Origin: Bacteroides sp.
Lineage (GTDB): Bacteria > Bacteroidota > Bacteroidia > Bacteroidales > SM23-62
Reading direction: 5' to 3'
Assembly (NCBI GenBank): GCA_030640625.1
Contig: DAOWJB010000270.1
Location: forward strand, 1 to 32,970
Length of the DNA stretch: 32,970 bases
Positions 9,320-18,908 of the stretch are shown here, in pieces; positions within the stretch are counted from its first letter, which is position 1, and each line of letters begins with the position of its first letter. Under the pieces are notes generated by a model, which saw only the letters and a list, made by a program, of their open reading frames with translations, searched no databases and was not told the origin of the DNA. The position numbers were made by a program, and so were the translations under genes.

Positions 9320-9889
9320 ATGGAGCAATATACCGATGAGCAGATCATCGAGGGAATTTTTCAGAGTGACCGAAAAGTGATGGATTTCATTTATGAGCGC
9401 TATTACGGCAAGGTTGAAAGCTTCATCATGGGCAGAGGAGGGAACCCTGAACATGTCAAGGATGTTTTCCAGGAGGCCCTGATGGTAATCTACCAGAAGA
9501 TCCAGGATAAGGGGCTGAAACTTACCTGTGCTTTCTCAACTTATTTGCTGGCTGTATGCAAGAATATATGGATGCATGATATGAGGAAGATAAAATATCA
9601 TCTGGTGGAGGATTCAAGGCTTGATACTGTCTCAGAAGAAGATATGGTGGACAGGGAACTGGAAGAAAAATTACTGGCCCTGTTTGAGTACCATTTCAAA
9701 CAGCTAAGCAAGGATTGCCAGAAACTTTTGCGTTTGCATTTTAATAAGGTTTCTCTTGCAGATATCCAGCAGATATTCGGGTACAGCAGTGAGCATTATA
9801 CCTCTGACCGTAAATACAGGTGCAAGCAAAGCCTGTATAACCGGATAAAAAAGGACCCAAAATATAAAGAGATTGTAAATGATCGATGA
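9320..9889 (+). CDS. ECF-type RNA polymerase sigma-70 factor
   Basis: A 189-residue sigma-70 family protein. Region 2 lies near residues 18-85 (FIYERYYGKVESFI... VFQEALMVIYQKI ... AFSTYLLAVCKNIWMHDMRK) and region 4 near 130-180 (LSKDCQKLLRLHF ... SLADIQQIFGYSSEHYTSDRKYRCKQSLYNRI). Length and the absence of regions 1 and 3 fit extracytoplasmic-function factors. The stop overlaps the start of the next gene by 11 bases (ATGATCGATGA), which couples it to a probable anti-sigma factor. It may control the C39 exporter genes downstream, but its promoter motif cannot be derived from this window. The ATG at 9320 is the only start that keeps the acidic N-terminal helix typical of the family. Confidence 0.9.
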   Translation: MEQYTDEQIIEGIFQSDRKVMDFIYERYYGKVESFIMGRGGNPEHVKDVFQEALMVIYQKIQDKGLKLTCAFSTYLLAVCKNIWMHDMRKIKYHLVEDSRLDTVSEEDMVDRELEEKLLALFEYHFKQLSKDCQKLLRLHFNKVSLADIQQIFGYSSEHYTSDRKYRCKQSLYNRIKKDPKYKEIVNDR

Positions 9890-10796
9890 TAAAAACATAA
9901 TCAGGTATCTCGACGGGGAAATGCCGGAAGATGAGAAGCTGAGGTTTGAGGAAAAAATGTCAAGAAACCCTGAATTGGCAAGGAAAGTGAAAGAGATTAG
10001 GAAATTACAGGAGCTGGCAGGTAAAGCTTTGAGGAAAGAGGAGGATCCGGAGGAAAACCTGGATCAGGAGACCAGGGATGAGATCCGGCAGTCCGTGGAC
10101 GATTTTAAGGAAGAAGATAAAGCTGCATCCATTCCGAATGATTTCAATGAAACTATAAAAAGTGCCGGGAAGGCATTTGAAGAAAAGAGGGAGAAAAGTC
10201 AGCATAAACCTGATGATGATCGTCCCGGGCCAGATGAGGGTCATCCTGAAGCTGGATCAGGGTTTTTTCTGTCCAACATCAAGCAAATCAGGCGTATCTG
10301 GTTCACTGCCGCCGCTGTTGTTGTCATCGCCGTCATTGCCTCAATCCTCATTCTCAGACCTTTCGCAGACAAGCCGGCAAAGGATCTGTATGCGGAATAT
10401 TTTAAGGCATTTCCCAAGACGGAGGAAATGACCGAGCTTTCGAGGGCAGACAATGATCTGATGTTTGCCATAATAGTATATGAGGCTGGTGATTATGAAC
10501 GGGCCGCAATATTGTTTGAGATGCTGGCAGATAGCAGCAGACTCAGGGAATACTCGCTTTTATATGCTGGCAATGCCTATATGCACCTGAACCGTACTGA
10601 TAAGGCCATTGAAACATTTCAGGAACTCCTGGCTGATGCTTCGGATGAAATCATCCCAGCCACCAGGTGGTACATGGCATTATGTTATGTCAAGCTTGGA
10701 GATCCGGCTCTTTCCAGGGAACAGCTTGAGTTGATTCTAGAGACTGATTCCCCATTCCGGAAAGATGCCAGGATGCTGCTCCGGGATCTGCAGTGA
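9879..10796 (+). CDS. Membrane protein with periplasmic TPR domain, probable anti-sigma factor
   Basis: A 305-residue single-pass protein. Residues 1-60 (NIIRYLDGEMPEDEKLRFEE...NPELARKVKEIRKL) resemble the helical cytoplasmic domain of anti-sigma factors, though the zinc-binding HxxxCxxC motif is absent. A charged, low-complexity linker follows (about 60-130), then one transmembrane segment near 142-163 (FTAAAVVVIAVIASILIL). The C-terminal half, about 180-303, is made of TPR-like helical pairs (DYERAAILFEMLADSS, RTDKAIETFQELLADA, DPALSREQLELILETD) on the periplasmic side. The 11-base overlap with the sigma gene supports an anti-sigma role. The TPR domain could sense an envelope partner. The role is inferred from context and architecture, not from a diagnostic motif. 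Confidence 0.75.
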   Translation: MIDDKNIIRYLDGEMPEDEKLRFEEKMSRNPELARKVKEIRKLQELAGKALRKEEDPEENLDQETRDEIRQSVDDFKEEDKAASIPNDFNETIKSAGKAFEEKREKSQHKPDDDRPGPDEGHPEAGSGFFLSNIKQIRRIWFTAAAVVVIAVIASILILRPFADKPAKDLYAEYFKAFPKTEEMTELSRADNDLMFAIIVYEAGDYERAAILFEMLADSSRLREYSLLYAGNAYMHLNRTDKAIETFQELLADASDEIIPATRWYMALCYVKLGDPALSREQLELILETDSPFRKDARMLLRDLQ

Positions 10797-10867
10797 CTTC
10801 ATTTTACTGGCATAAAACAATGATTCTCTTAAGATTTTGTTATTTTTAACCCAAAGCATCCCTGAAC

Positions 10868-13060
10868 ATGGCGTCTTTCCCATTCTATAAACAATTAGAT
10901 GCGATGGATTGCGGGCCTTCCTGCCTGCGGATGATTGCCAAGTTTTATGGGAAATCCTATTCCCTGCAAACCCTGCGTGAGAAAAGCTACCTGTCAAGGG
11001 ATGGTGTTTCCATGATGGGGATTTCTGAGGCTGCGGAATCGATCGGATTCAGGACCATGGGGGTTTCTCTGACTCCGGAAAAACTATTTTCTTCGGCACC
11101 TTTACCTTTGGTTGTTCACTGGAAACAGAATCATTTCGTCGTGGTCTACAAGGTTGCCAAGGATACGGTATTTGTGGCTGATCCGGCATTCGGACTGGTG
11201 AAATATACCAAAAATGAATTTCTGAAAAACTGGATCAGCGTCCAGCAGGAAGGAGAAAAGAAAGGTTTGGCCCTGTTGCTGGAAACCACTCCGGATTTCT
11301 ATGCCGAAGAGGGGGAAGTAATTGACAAATCCAGTTTCCGGTTCCTTTTATCCTATATTAAACCGCACAAAAAGTATATTGTCCAGTTGATCCTCGGAAT
11401 GCTCCTCGGAAGTATTCTTCAGCTCCTGTTCCCCTTTCTTACCCAGTCCATTGTGGATGTGGGTATCAACAACCAGGATATCGGATTCATTTACCTGATC
11501 CTGATAGCCCAGCTTGTATTGTTCATCAGCCGGATGTCTGTGGATTTTATCCGGGGCTGGATACTTCTGCACCTGAGCACACGGATGAATATCTCACTGA
11601 TCTCTGATTTCCTGATCAAACTGATGAAACTCCCGCTTGGTTTCTTTGATATTAAGCTTATAGGCGATATTCTCCAGCGGATAGGTGATCACCGCAGGAT
11701 AGAATATTTCCTGACCAGTTCATCCCTGAATATCATGTTTTCCCTGGTGAATCTGCTGATCTTCGGGATTGTGCTGGCCGTCTATAGCTGGAAGATCCTG
11801 TTGCTGTTTGTTGTTGGAAGTTTTCTCTACTTCCTCTGGTTAAGCGTATTTATGCGGAAGCGTCGTGAACTGGATTTCAAACGGTTCTCCAACCTGGCAG
11901 ATAACCAGAGCAAATTGATCCAGCTGATTTATGGCATACAGGACATTAAGCTGTACCATGCTGAGCGGCAGAAACGATGGGAGTGGGAGAACATCCAGGG
12001 TTCCCTGTTCAAGGTCAATATCAAGTCCCTCGCCCTGACCCAATACCAGGAAGCAGGCGGGGTTTTCATCAATGAAACCAAGAATATACTGATCACTTTC
12101 CTGGCGGCTACTTCTGTTATACATGGAGACATGACCCTGGGTATGATGCTGGCAGTATCCTATATACTCGGGCAGTTAAACAGTCCCATTGAGCAAATGA
12201 TCCACTTCATGCATGTAACCCAGGACGCAAAAATCAGTCTGGAACGGCTGGGAGAGATCCACAAGGAGGAGAATGAGGAAAAAGAGGATAGAGGTGACAT
12301 GATCATCATGCCAGAAAGCAAAACGCTGGATATCAGGAAATTGTCATTTCAGTATGAAGGTCCCCATTCACGGAAGGTGCTGGATGGCGTAAACTTTGAG
12401 ATCCCTGCCGATAAGGTGACGGCAATCGTAGGCGTGAGCGGGAGCGGAAAAACCACCCTGGTTAAACTCTTGCTGGCCTTCTATCCACCGGTGGAAGGGG
12501 AGATCAGGGTAGGGGATACCACCCTTCAATCCCTGAGCCAGCAGCTCTGGAGAAGAAGATGTGGGGTGGTCATGCAGGATGGATATATTTTTTCAGATAC
12601 CATCGCCAGGAATATTTCCCTGGGAGAAGAATACATAGACCCGGATCGCCTGCTGGAGGCCGTTAAAATGGCGAATATCAAGGATTATATTGAATCCCTG
12701 CCAATCGGATATAACAGCAAGGTAGGAACCGGTGGACAATCACTCAGTGGGGGTGAAAAACAGCGGATACTGATCGCGCGTGCCATCTATAAACAACCTG
12801 AATTCCTCTTTATCGATGAGGGAACCTCTTCCCTGGATGCTGAAAATGAAAAAGTGATCATTGACAACCTGCAGGATTTTTTCAGGGACCGGACAGTGGT
12901 GGTGGTGGCTCATCGCCTTAGCACGGTAAAAAATGCAGATCAGATCGTGGTACTCGATAAGGGAAAAGTTGCCGAGATCGGCAAACATGATGAATTGATC
13001 GAAAAAAGGGGGAATTACTACGAGCTTGTTAAGAATCAGCTAGAACTTGGTTCAGAATAA
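10868..13060 (+). CDS. C39 peptidase-containing ABC exporter (PCAT type)
   Basis: A 730-residue fusion of peptidase, membrane and ATPase domains. The N-terminal C39 cysteine peptidase (about 1-140) keeps its whole active site: Q9, C15 in MDCGPSC, H89 in NHFVVVY and D105 in VADPA, so it should cut double-glycine leader peptides in the cytoplasm. Six transmembrane helices lie in about 165-450. The nucleotide-binding domain (about 490-725) has Walker A GVSGSGKTT, signature LSGGE, Walker B FLFIDEG and the H-loop VAHRLS. Family members export bacteriocins, microcins and other GG-leader peptides together with an HlyD-type adaptor, which is the next gene, 5 bases downstream. No short GG-leader ORF was found in the adjacent gaps. 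Confidence 0.93.
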   Translation: MASFPFYKQLDAMDCGPSCLRMIAKFYGKSYSLQTLREKSYLSRDGVSMMGISEAAESIGFRTMGVSLTPEKLFSSAPLPLVVHWKQNHFVVVYKVAKDTVFVADPAFGLVKYTKNEFLKNWISVQQEGEKKGLALLLETTPDFYAEEGEVIDKSSFRFLLSYIKPHKKYIVQLILGMLLGSILQLLFPFLTQSIVDVGINNQDIGFIYLILIAQLVLFISRMSVDFIRGWILLHLSTRMNISLISDFLIKLMKLPLGFFDIKLIGDILQRIGDHRRIEYFLTSSSLNIMFSLVNLLIFGIVLAVYSWKILLLFVVGSFLYFLWLSVFMRKRRELDFKRFSNLADNQSKLIQLIYGIQDIKLYHAERQKRWEWENIQGSLFKVNIKSLALTQYQEAGGVFINETKNILITFLAATSVIHGDMTLGMMLAVSYILGQLNSPIEQMIHFMHVTQDAKISLERLGEIHKEENEEKEDRGDMIIMPESKTLDIRKLSFQYEGPHSRKVLDGVNFEIPADKVTAIVGVSGSGKTTLVKLLLAFYPPVEGEIRVGDTTLQSLSQQLWRRRCGVVMQDGYIFSDTIARNISLGEEYIDPDRLLEAVKMANIKDYIESLPIGYNSKVGTGGQSLSGGEKQRILIARAIYKQPEFLFIDEGTSSLDAENEKVIIDNLQDFFRDRTVVVVAHRLSTVKNADQIVVLDKGKVAEIGKHDELIEKRGNYYELVKNQLELGSE

Positions 13061-13065
13061 TAACC

Positions 13066-14409
13066 ATGGAAGAAAAGGAAGCTCAAAAAATTGAAGTACG
13101 AAGTGATGAGGTCCAGGATATCCTGGGACAGATACCCTCATGGATCGTCAGATGGGGTACTGTGGTCATTTTGGCTACTATCCTGATCATCCTGGCGGGA
13201 AGCGGGCTTTTCAGGTATCCCGACATCAAACGGGCAGATATCCTGGTCACGACCGAGAATCCACCCGCCACCCTGATAGCCAGATCTGATGGTCAGATTG
13301 AAAGTCTTTTTGTCAGGGATAGCCAACTCGTTAAAATTAACACCCACCTGGCTGTGCTCGAGAATCCGGCAGATTATTCGGATGTAATAAGCTTGCGCTT
13401 TGACATCGAGGAGATCCGCACCATTATTGCCAACCTGGACAAGGAAGAATACATTCCGTTTACCAACACCTACACACTAGGAGAAATCCAATCTATCTAT
13501 GCGGAATTCATAAACCGCTACGAGGATTATTTCCAGTTCCTGGAACTGGATTACTATGTAAAAACCATTGAGTCAAAACAGGAGGAAATCAGAAGATTTG
13601 AGATTTATAATAACAGGCTCAGGGAACAGGTCCGCATCCTCAGAAAGGAGTACCAACTGGCACAGCGGCAATACAGCCGTGACTCCTCCCTGCATGTAGA
13701 CGGTGTTATTCCCGATGCGGATAAAGATAGATCGGAACAGAGCAAACTGGCTGCACAGTTAAAATATGAAGAATCCAGGGGAAATATGTCAGTCAATGAG
13801 ATCGAAATCTCAAAACTGGATCAGCAGGTGCTGGATCTGGAGCTGAAGGCCCAGGAGGAACGAGAACAGATGGAAACCGATGTCAGGGAGGCCTTTGAAA
13901 AACTGATTGGACAGATCGATATGTGGGGACAAAAGTATCTGCTCGAGGCACCCATAGACGGAGTGGTAAGTTTGACCAGGTACTATAGTGAAACCCAGAA
14001 TGTCCGGACAGGTGATAAGGTGCTGACCATCATACCTGCCAACCAGGGCGAGATTATCGGTAAAATTAACCTTCCCCTGGAAGGTTCGGGCAAGGTAAAG
14101 ATCGGCCAGCAGGTGAATATCCAGTTTGCGAATTTCCCACACCTTGAATATGGGATGGTCAGGGGGATCATCCGCACCATCAGCCAGGTCCCCAATGACC
14201 AGCTTTATGCGGTGGATGTTGAACTGCCGGATGGTCTGACCACCTACTATGGAATTGAGATCCCCTTCAACCAGGAAATGTTAGGCCGTGCCGAAATCAT
14301 CACCGATGACCGCGTCCTCATCGAGCGTATCTTTTCACCGATCCGATCTATTCTCACAGAGCAGAAAGAGACCCGGAGGTCTGCAGATGCAAATAATCAG
14401 GCAGAATAG
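13066..14409 (+). CDS. HlyD-family periplasmic adaptor of the C39 exporter
   Basis: A 447-residue membrane fusion protein. A short cytoplasmic N-terminus is followed by one transmembrane segment near residues 30-48 ([20 protein letters not shown]). Residues 75-110 form the first half of the barrel-sandwich (lipoyl-like) domain, 110-270 a long alpha-helical hairpin with coiled-coil character ([23 protein letters not shown]), and 285-400 the second half plus beta-barrel ([13 protein letters not shown] ... [13 protein letters not shown]). Such adaptors join an inner-membrane exporter to a TolC-like outer-membrane channel; no TolC homologue is in the window. It starts 5 bases after the exporter stop, so the two are surely co-transcribed. 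It ends 46 bases before the sulfatase start. Confidence 0.9.
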   Translation: MEEKEAQKIEVRSDEVQDILGQIPSWIVRWGTVVILATILIILAGSGLFRYPDIKRADILVTTENPPATLIARSDGQIESLFVRDSQLVKINTHLAVLENPADYSDVISLRFDIEEIRTIIANLDKEEYIPFTNTYTLGEIQSIYAEFINRYEDYFQFLELDYYVKTIESKQEEIRRFEIYNNRLREQVRILRKEYQLAQRQYSRDSSLHVDGVIPDADKDRSEQSKLAAQLKYEESRGNMSVNEIEISKLDQQVLDLELKAQEEREQMETDVREAFEKLIGQIDMWGQKYLLEAPIDGVVSLTRYYSETQNVRTGDKVLTIIPANQGEIIGKINLPLEGSGKVKIGQQVNIQFANFPHLEYGMVRGIIRTISQVPNDQLYAVDVELPDGLTTYYGIEIPFNQEMLGRAEIITDDRVLIERIFSPIRSILTEQKETRRSADANNQAE

Positions 14410-14455
14410 CGTTTTCCCGATTGTAAATAGTAATAACCTAAAATCTAAAAAATCA

Positions 14456-16003
14456 ATGAATCGTTTAATGTTCAAATTTGCCATTGGATCTGTCCTGTTG
14501 GCTGCTGCCACATGTTTTTATTCATGTGAGGAGCAGGTTACTGAACAGCCCAACATCCTTTTTATATTTTCAGATGATCATGCCTATCAGGCGGTAAGTG
14601 CTTACAATTTTGAGATAGGGAAATACGCACCCACCCCGAATATCGATCGCATTGCGGGTGAGGGGATGCGTTTTGACAAATGTTATGTAACCAATTCCAT
14701 CTGTGCTCCTTCGAGGGCCACTATTCTAACAGGGAAACACAGCCACGAAAATGGGGTGCTTACCAATCGCGAACGTTTCGACTCAACCATGGTTACCTTC
14801 CCAAGGATCCTGCAAGCGAACGGATACCAGACTGCCATCGTTGGCAAATGGCATTTGAAGACCACTCCTATGGGATTTGATTTCTGGGAAGTCTTGCCCG
14901 GACAGGGACATTATTATAATCCCGACTTCAGGACACCTGAGGGGACCATCAGGGTAAAGGGATATGTTACAGAGATAATTACCGACAAAGCCCTTGAATG
15001 GCTACAGGAAAAAAGGGATGAAACCAAACCTTTTATGCTAATGCTGCAGCATAAGGCACCGCACCGGCGATGGGAACCCGGACCAGGACAGTTGGGAATG
15101 TTCGATGATGTCGTCTTTCCGGAGCCAGGCAATCTGTTTGATGATTATGTGGGACGAGGTACCGCTGCGAAGGAGCAGGATATGACCATAGATAAGACAA
15201 TGCGTTTGGGAGGTGACCTGAAAGTCTGGGAAGACGAAGCGGATCCGGGCAGGGAAAGGTTTTTAGGGCGATTTGAAGATGACCAACGCAAGTCGTGGGA
15301 CGCCGTTTATGGTCCGGTTCGCGATACTTACCTCGATGCGAACCTATCCGGTGAGGAATTGGTCAGCTGGAAATACCAGCGATACATGCGTGATTACCTG
15401 GCCTGTATCCAGGCTGTTGATGAGAATATTGGCCGTGTTCTGGATTATCTTGAAGAGAGCGGTCTGGCAGAGAATACCATCGTGATTTATAATTCCGACC
15501 AGGGATTCTACCTTGGTGAACACGGATGGTTTGACAAGCGCTTCATGTATGAAGAATCATTGCGTACTCCCCTTCTGGTGCGCTGGCCAGGTGTGATTCA
15601 GCCAGGTCAGTTGAACGATGCTTTGGTTTCCAATCTTGACTTTGCCCAGACTTTCCTTGAAATTGCCGGTGCTGAGGCCCCGGATGAAATGCAGGGAGAA
15701 AGCCTGGTGCCGTTCTTTTATGGCCAAGCCCCTGAGAACTGGCGAAAAAGCCTTTACTATCACTATTATGAATTTCCGGGTGCCCACTCAGTCAGAAAGC
15801 ATGAAGGGGTGGCCACCAAACAATACAAACTGATGCATTTTTACAATCTTGATGAATGGGAACTCTATGACATGGCAAAAGATCCTGGTGAAATGCAAAG
15901 TGTGTATGATGATCCCGCCTACCAGGATGTTATTCCTGCCCTGAAGCAGGAGCTGGACAGCCTGAAATATTTATACAGGGTTCCAGTTCCCACCCTGCAT
16001 TAG
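14456..16003 (+). CDS. S1-family sulfatase, lipoprotein
   Basis: The track ORF opens at 14288 inside the HlyD gene, but the ATG at 14456 is the credible start because the export signal [20 protein letters not shown] follows at once; this gives 515 residues. A lipobox-like Cys (C20 or C24, the latter followed by EE) suggests a surface lipoprotein. The catalytic signature C83-A-P-S-R with T/G context ([15 protein letters not shown]) supplies the formylglycine, and D40-D41 of FIFSDDH are metal ligands. The C-terminal half has the [27 protein letters not shown] segment typical of sulfatases that act on glycan sulfate esters, including GlcNAc-6-sulfatases. The exact substrate cannot be assigned. 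An anaerobic sulfatase-maturating enzyme would be needed and is not in the window. It may share a transcript with the exporter genes (46-base gap). Confidence 0.9.
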   Translation: MNRLMFKFAIGSVLLAAATCFYSCEEQVTEQPNILFIFSDDHAYQAVSAYNFEIGKYAPTPNIDRIAGEGMRFDKCYVTNSICAPSRATILTGKHSHENGVLTNRERFDSTMVTFPRILQANGYQTAIVGKWHLKTTPMGFDFWEVLPGQGHYYNPDFRTPEGTIRVKGYVTEIITDKALEWLQEKRDETKPFMLMLQHKAPHRRWEPGPGQLGMFDDVVFPEPGNLFDDYVGRGTAAKEQDMTIDKTMRLGGDLKVWEDEADPGRERFLGRFEDDQRKSWDAVYGPVRDTYLDANLSGEELVSWKYQRYMRDYLACIQAVDENIGRVLDYLEESGLAENTIVIYNSDQGFYLGEHGWFDKRFMYEESLRTPLLVRWPGVIQPGQLNDALVSNLDFAQTFLEIAGAEAPDEMQGESLVPFFYGQAPENWRKSLYYHYYEFPGAHSVRKHEGVATKQYKLMHFYNLDEWELYDMAKDPGEMQSVYDDPAYQDVIPALKQELDSLKYLYRVPVPTLH

Positions 16004-16020
16004 GTTTGGAAGTTCCAAAC
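16004..16020. terminator. Palindromic hairpin between convergent sulfatase and xylA
   Basis: GTTTGGAA-G-TTCCAAAC is a perfect inverted repeat (8-base arms around a single G; as RNA a 6-bp stem with a 5-base loop). It fills the 18-base gap between the sulfatase stop and the xylA stop and is followed by TTTAAA on the plus strand. The placement suggests a compact bidirectional terminator. Confidence 0.5.
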
Positions 16021-16021
16021 T

Positions 16022-17350
16022 TTAAATGTACTGGTTAATGATGGATTCATAGAGCTCCTGCTTTCCGCTGATCTGTGAAGGTTCACCATTTTTAATTGCC
16101 AGATCCCGCAGGTCTTCCAGGGTCAGTTTTCCGGCTTCAAAGGCAGCTCCGTCTCCACTGTCAAATGATGCATATCTCTCCTTGCGCATCTTCAGGAAAT
16201 CGGAATCTGATCTTACCTTGTCAGCTACAATGAGTGCACGTGCAAAAGAATCCATGGCTGCAATGTGGGCAATGAAAATATCCTCCAGGTCTGTGGAATT
16301 TCTTCGCGTCTTGGCATCGAAATTTACTCCACCGGTTGTAAATCCACCCATATCAAGAATTACCAACATGGATTCTACAAGTTCATAAATGTTGATTGGG
16401 AACTGGTCTGTATCCCACCCGTTCTGATAATCTCCCCGGTTGGCATCCATGCTGCCAAGTAATCCTGCATCTGCAGCCACCTGCAGATCATGCTGGAAGG
16501 TATGTCCCGCCAGTGTCGCATGGTTCACCTCAACATTCAACTGGAAATCTCCTGCCAGTCCATACTTATTCAGGAAGCCAATTACGGTTGCAGCATCAAA
16601 ATCATACTGGTGCTTTGTGGGTTCCATTGGTTTTGGTTCCACAAGGAAGGTTCCTTTGAATCCCTGTTTTCGGGCATAATCCCTGGCCATGGTCAGGAAT
16701 TGGGCCATGTGGTCCAGTTCCCTTTTCATATTGGTATTCAGGAGGGACATATAACCTTCCCGGCCACCCCAGAAAACATAATTTTCGCCACCAAGTTCTA
16801 TGGTGACATCCAGGGCATTTTTAACCTGGGTGCCTGCCCATGGAATGACAGAGAAATCAGGATTTGTAGCAGCCCCGTTCATATATCTTTTGTGGGAGAA
16901 GAGGTTGGCAGTCCCCCAAAGAAGCTTTATCCCGGATGCAGCCTGTTTGGTTTTGGCATAATCCACCATGGTTTGCAGGCGCTTCTCTGATTCTGTTATT
17001 GAATCACCTTCATTAACAATATCAAAATCATGGAAACAGTAGAAGGGGATGCCTATTTTTGAAATAAATTCGAATGCTGCATCCATTTTTTCTTTGGCAT
17101 TCAGGATGGGATCTGATTGCCGGGCCCAGGGAAAGTCCTTGGTGCCAGGACCAAATGGGTCTCCGCCTGTACCGGTCATGGTATGCCAGTACGCAACGGC
17201 GAAGCGGAAATGATCCTTTATGCTTTTGCCATCAATCTTCTGGTCTTCATCATAGTATTTAAACGCCAGGGGATTTCTTGATTCTTTTCCTTCAAATTTG
17301 ATTTTCCCGATTCCTGGGAAAAATTCTTTGTCTCCGGTTAAGTAGTCCAT
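16022..17350 (-). CDS. xylA: Xylose isomerase (class II)
   Basis: A 442-residue cytoplasmic TIM-barrel enzyme converting D-xylose to D-xylulose. The N-terminus YFPxIxKIKFEG-like ([22 protein letters not shown]), [21 protein letters not shown], the catalytic [12 protein letters not shown] (His and Asp of the ring-opening site) and [14 protein letters not shown] are class II hallmarks, as is [19 protein letters not shown] with its metal-binding Glu. [13 protein letters not shown] near residue 340 carries further metal ligands. Length matches the family (about 440). It is transcribed alone on the minus strand, divergent from the UroD-like gene; the usual xylB partner is not adjacent, although an FGGY kinase end is seen at the right edge 15 kb away. 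Confidence 0.96.
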   Translation of the reverse strand: MDYLTGDKEFFPGIGKIKFEGKESRNPLAFKYYDEDQKIDGKSIKDHFRFAVAYWHTMTGTGGDPFGPGTKDFPWARQSDPILNAKEKMDAAFEFISKIGIPFYCFHDFDIVNEGDSITESEKRLQTMVDYAKTKQAASGIKLLWGTANLFSHKRYMNGAATNPDFSVIPWAGTQVKNALDVTIELGGENYVFWGGREGYMSLLNTNMKRELDHMAQFLTMARDYARKQGFKGTFLVEPKPMEPTKHQYDFDAATVIGFLNKYGLAGDFQLNVEVNHATLAGHTFQHDLQVAADAGLLGSMDANRGDYQNGWDTDQFPINIYELVESMLVILDMGGFTTGGVNFDAKTRRNSTDLEDIFIAHIAAMDSFARALIVADKVRSDSDFLKMRKERYASFDSGDGAAFEAGKLTLEDLRDLAIKNGEPSQISGKQELYESIINQYI

Positions 17351-17400
17351 CGTTGATTTATTAGTTTATATAAAGATTATTAAAATTTTAAAATTAGATG

Positions 17401-17432
17401 CTAAAATAACTAAAGTTTAACAGCTGACCCAA
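17401..17432 (-). promoter_or_regulatory. Putative xylA promoter
   Basis: On the minus strand TTG (17432-17430), a 21-base spacer and TATTTTAG (17408-17401) resemble the Bacteroidota TTG/TAnnTTTG promoter, with one mismatch in the -7 box. The start point would leave a leader of about 43 bases before the xylA ATG. No operator could be identified. Confidence 0.35.
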
Positions 17433-17550
17433 TGCTGGCAAGAGGAGTGCATAACCCCGATGCCGGGTTATGAAAAATACAAAGCTATTACCCCCCTCTT
17501 TTTTTGTATTTTAGGCCCTGTGTAATGAGATTGTTTGCTTTATTATTGCA

Positions 17551-18741
17551 TTGCAAATACAAAACGATACCTTGAAGAGAACTGAAAATGCTCTTAGAAA
17601 GTTAGATCGCCTGATGAAAGCCGTCCGGCACCAGGAACCTGACCGGGTACCCATCAGTGATTTTTTTTGGGGAGGGTTCATCCGCAGGTGGCGTAAAGAG
17701 CTGAACCTGGAAGACGGAACAGATCCTTATAAGTATTACGATCTGGATATGTACGTACTTACGGCTAATATGGATCCCCACATCAGGGAATTTCAAATAC
17801 TGAAGGAGGATGAAGAGGAGGTCCTGGTAAAAACCGGCTTCGAGACAACCATCCGTAAAAGATTTGATTTTCCGATGCCGGAGCAGATCAGCTGGGATAC
17901 TGACAGTATTGAGAAACTGCTTGCCTTCGAATTTGATGATCCTTATGACAGGCGGAGATTTTACGAGGCCGGGGATGACCAGATCAACGGCGTTGGAGAT
18001 GGCTTTTACCCGGATACTCCGGCCTGGAAGGATACCCTGGTTGAATTACGCAGGGAGATTCCCGTTTTCGGAGGGGTGATAGAGTGTTCGGAGTGCCTGA
18101 CCCGCCTGATCGGTCAGATGAATAACCTGTTATGGATCGGCATGTACCCAGATGAACTGGGAAATGCCATCAATCGGATCGGAGAATTTTACCTTAACAT
18201 ATGCAAAGCTGAGCTGGAGGCATCAGCAGGGCTTCTTGACGGGATGGTCATCTGGGGTGATATCGCTTTCAAACAGGGACCGCTGTTCGATCCCGAGTAC
18301 TGGAGAACCTATTATAAGCCATGGGTGAAAGCGATGGTGGATGAATGTCATAAGCACAACATACCCGTGATGTACCATGGCTGCGGTAATGTGAATATTG
18401 TCTTCCAGGACTATATTGATATCGGCGTGGATATCTATAATCCCCTGGAGGTTAAGGCCGGTATGGATACACTGGAACTAAGAAGAAAATACGGACACAG
18501 CATTGTCCTCTGCGGTAATAATGATATTACCTTATGGGAACGGGGAGACCGGGATGAAATTCGCAGGGAGGTCATGCGGATCCTGAATGCCGCAAAGGGA
18601 GGAGGTTTGATTTTTCAATCAGACCATTCGGTTTCATCGAATGTTTCGGGTCATACCTATGATTACATTGTAAACCTTGTCCGGGATCACGGCAGTTACC
18701 CATTGGATCTCGGAGAATTCGACGAAGATATCTTATGTTAA
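17551..18741 (+). CDS. Uroporphyrinogen decarboxylase / corrinoid methyltransferase-like protein
   Basis: A protein of up to 396 residues of the URO-D superfamily, whose members are haem-pathway decarboxylases or zinc-dependent methylcobalamin:thiol methyltransferases (MtaA/MtbA type). The N-terminus has VRHQEPDRVPISDFFWGG, the usual family opening. It carries H276-G-C278 in VMYHGCGNVN and C321 in VLCGNND, matching the H-x-C-(n)-C zinc motif of the methyltransferase branch, so a methyl-transfer role is more likely than haem synthesis. No corrinoid protein gene is adjacent. The listed start is TTG; an ATG at 17614 (MKAVRHQEPDRVP) is an alternative that would drop 21 residues, and the choice is unresolved. 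It is followed by a 167-base gap before the lipoprotein run. Confidence 0.82.
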   Translation: MQIQNDTLKRTENALRKLDRLMKAVRHQEPDRVPISDFFWGGFIRRWRKELNLEDGTDPYKYYDLDMYVLTANMDPHIREFQILKEDEEEVLVKTGFETTIRKRFDFPMPEQISWDTDSIEKLLAFEFDDPYDRRRFYEAGDDQINGVGDGFYPDTPAWKDTLVELRREIPVFGGVIECSECLTRLIGQMNNLLWIGMYPDELGNAINRIGEFYLNICKAELEASAGLLDGMVIWGDIAFKQGPLFDPEYWRTYYKPWVKAMVDECHKHNIPVMYHGCGNVNIVFQDYIDIGVDIYNPLEVKAGMDTLELRRKYGHSIVLCGNNDITLWERGDRDEIRREVMRILNAAKGGGLIFQSDHSVSSNVSGHTYDYIVNLVRDHGSYPLDLGEFDEDILC

Positions 18742-18908
18742 CACCTGCTCCAAACCCGGTTCTTGGAACCACCAATCATGCCATCGGCGGCAAATAAGAG
18801 ATTGGAAGCCTGGTTAAAAGAAAACAAATGAGCCGGGCTCCCTGCATGGAGTTCCTTTCCAAATAGCTCTTAAATTGTTCTTCCGCCATCAAAGTTTTAA
18901 TTAATTTT

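Noticed and set aside
16490-16990. 166-residue plus-strand ORF opposite xylA
   Set aside because: It lies wholly within the strongly supported xylA gene on the other strand and shows no domain features.
18778-18831. 17-codon ORF (MPSAANKRLEAWLKENK) between the URO-D-like gene and the TPR lipoprotein
   Set aside because: It looks like the tail of a protein but has no recognisable family and is too short to separate from chance; not listed as a gene.
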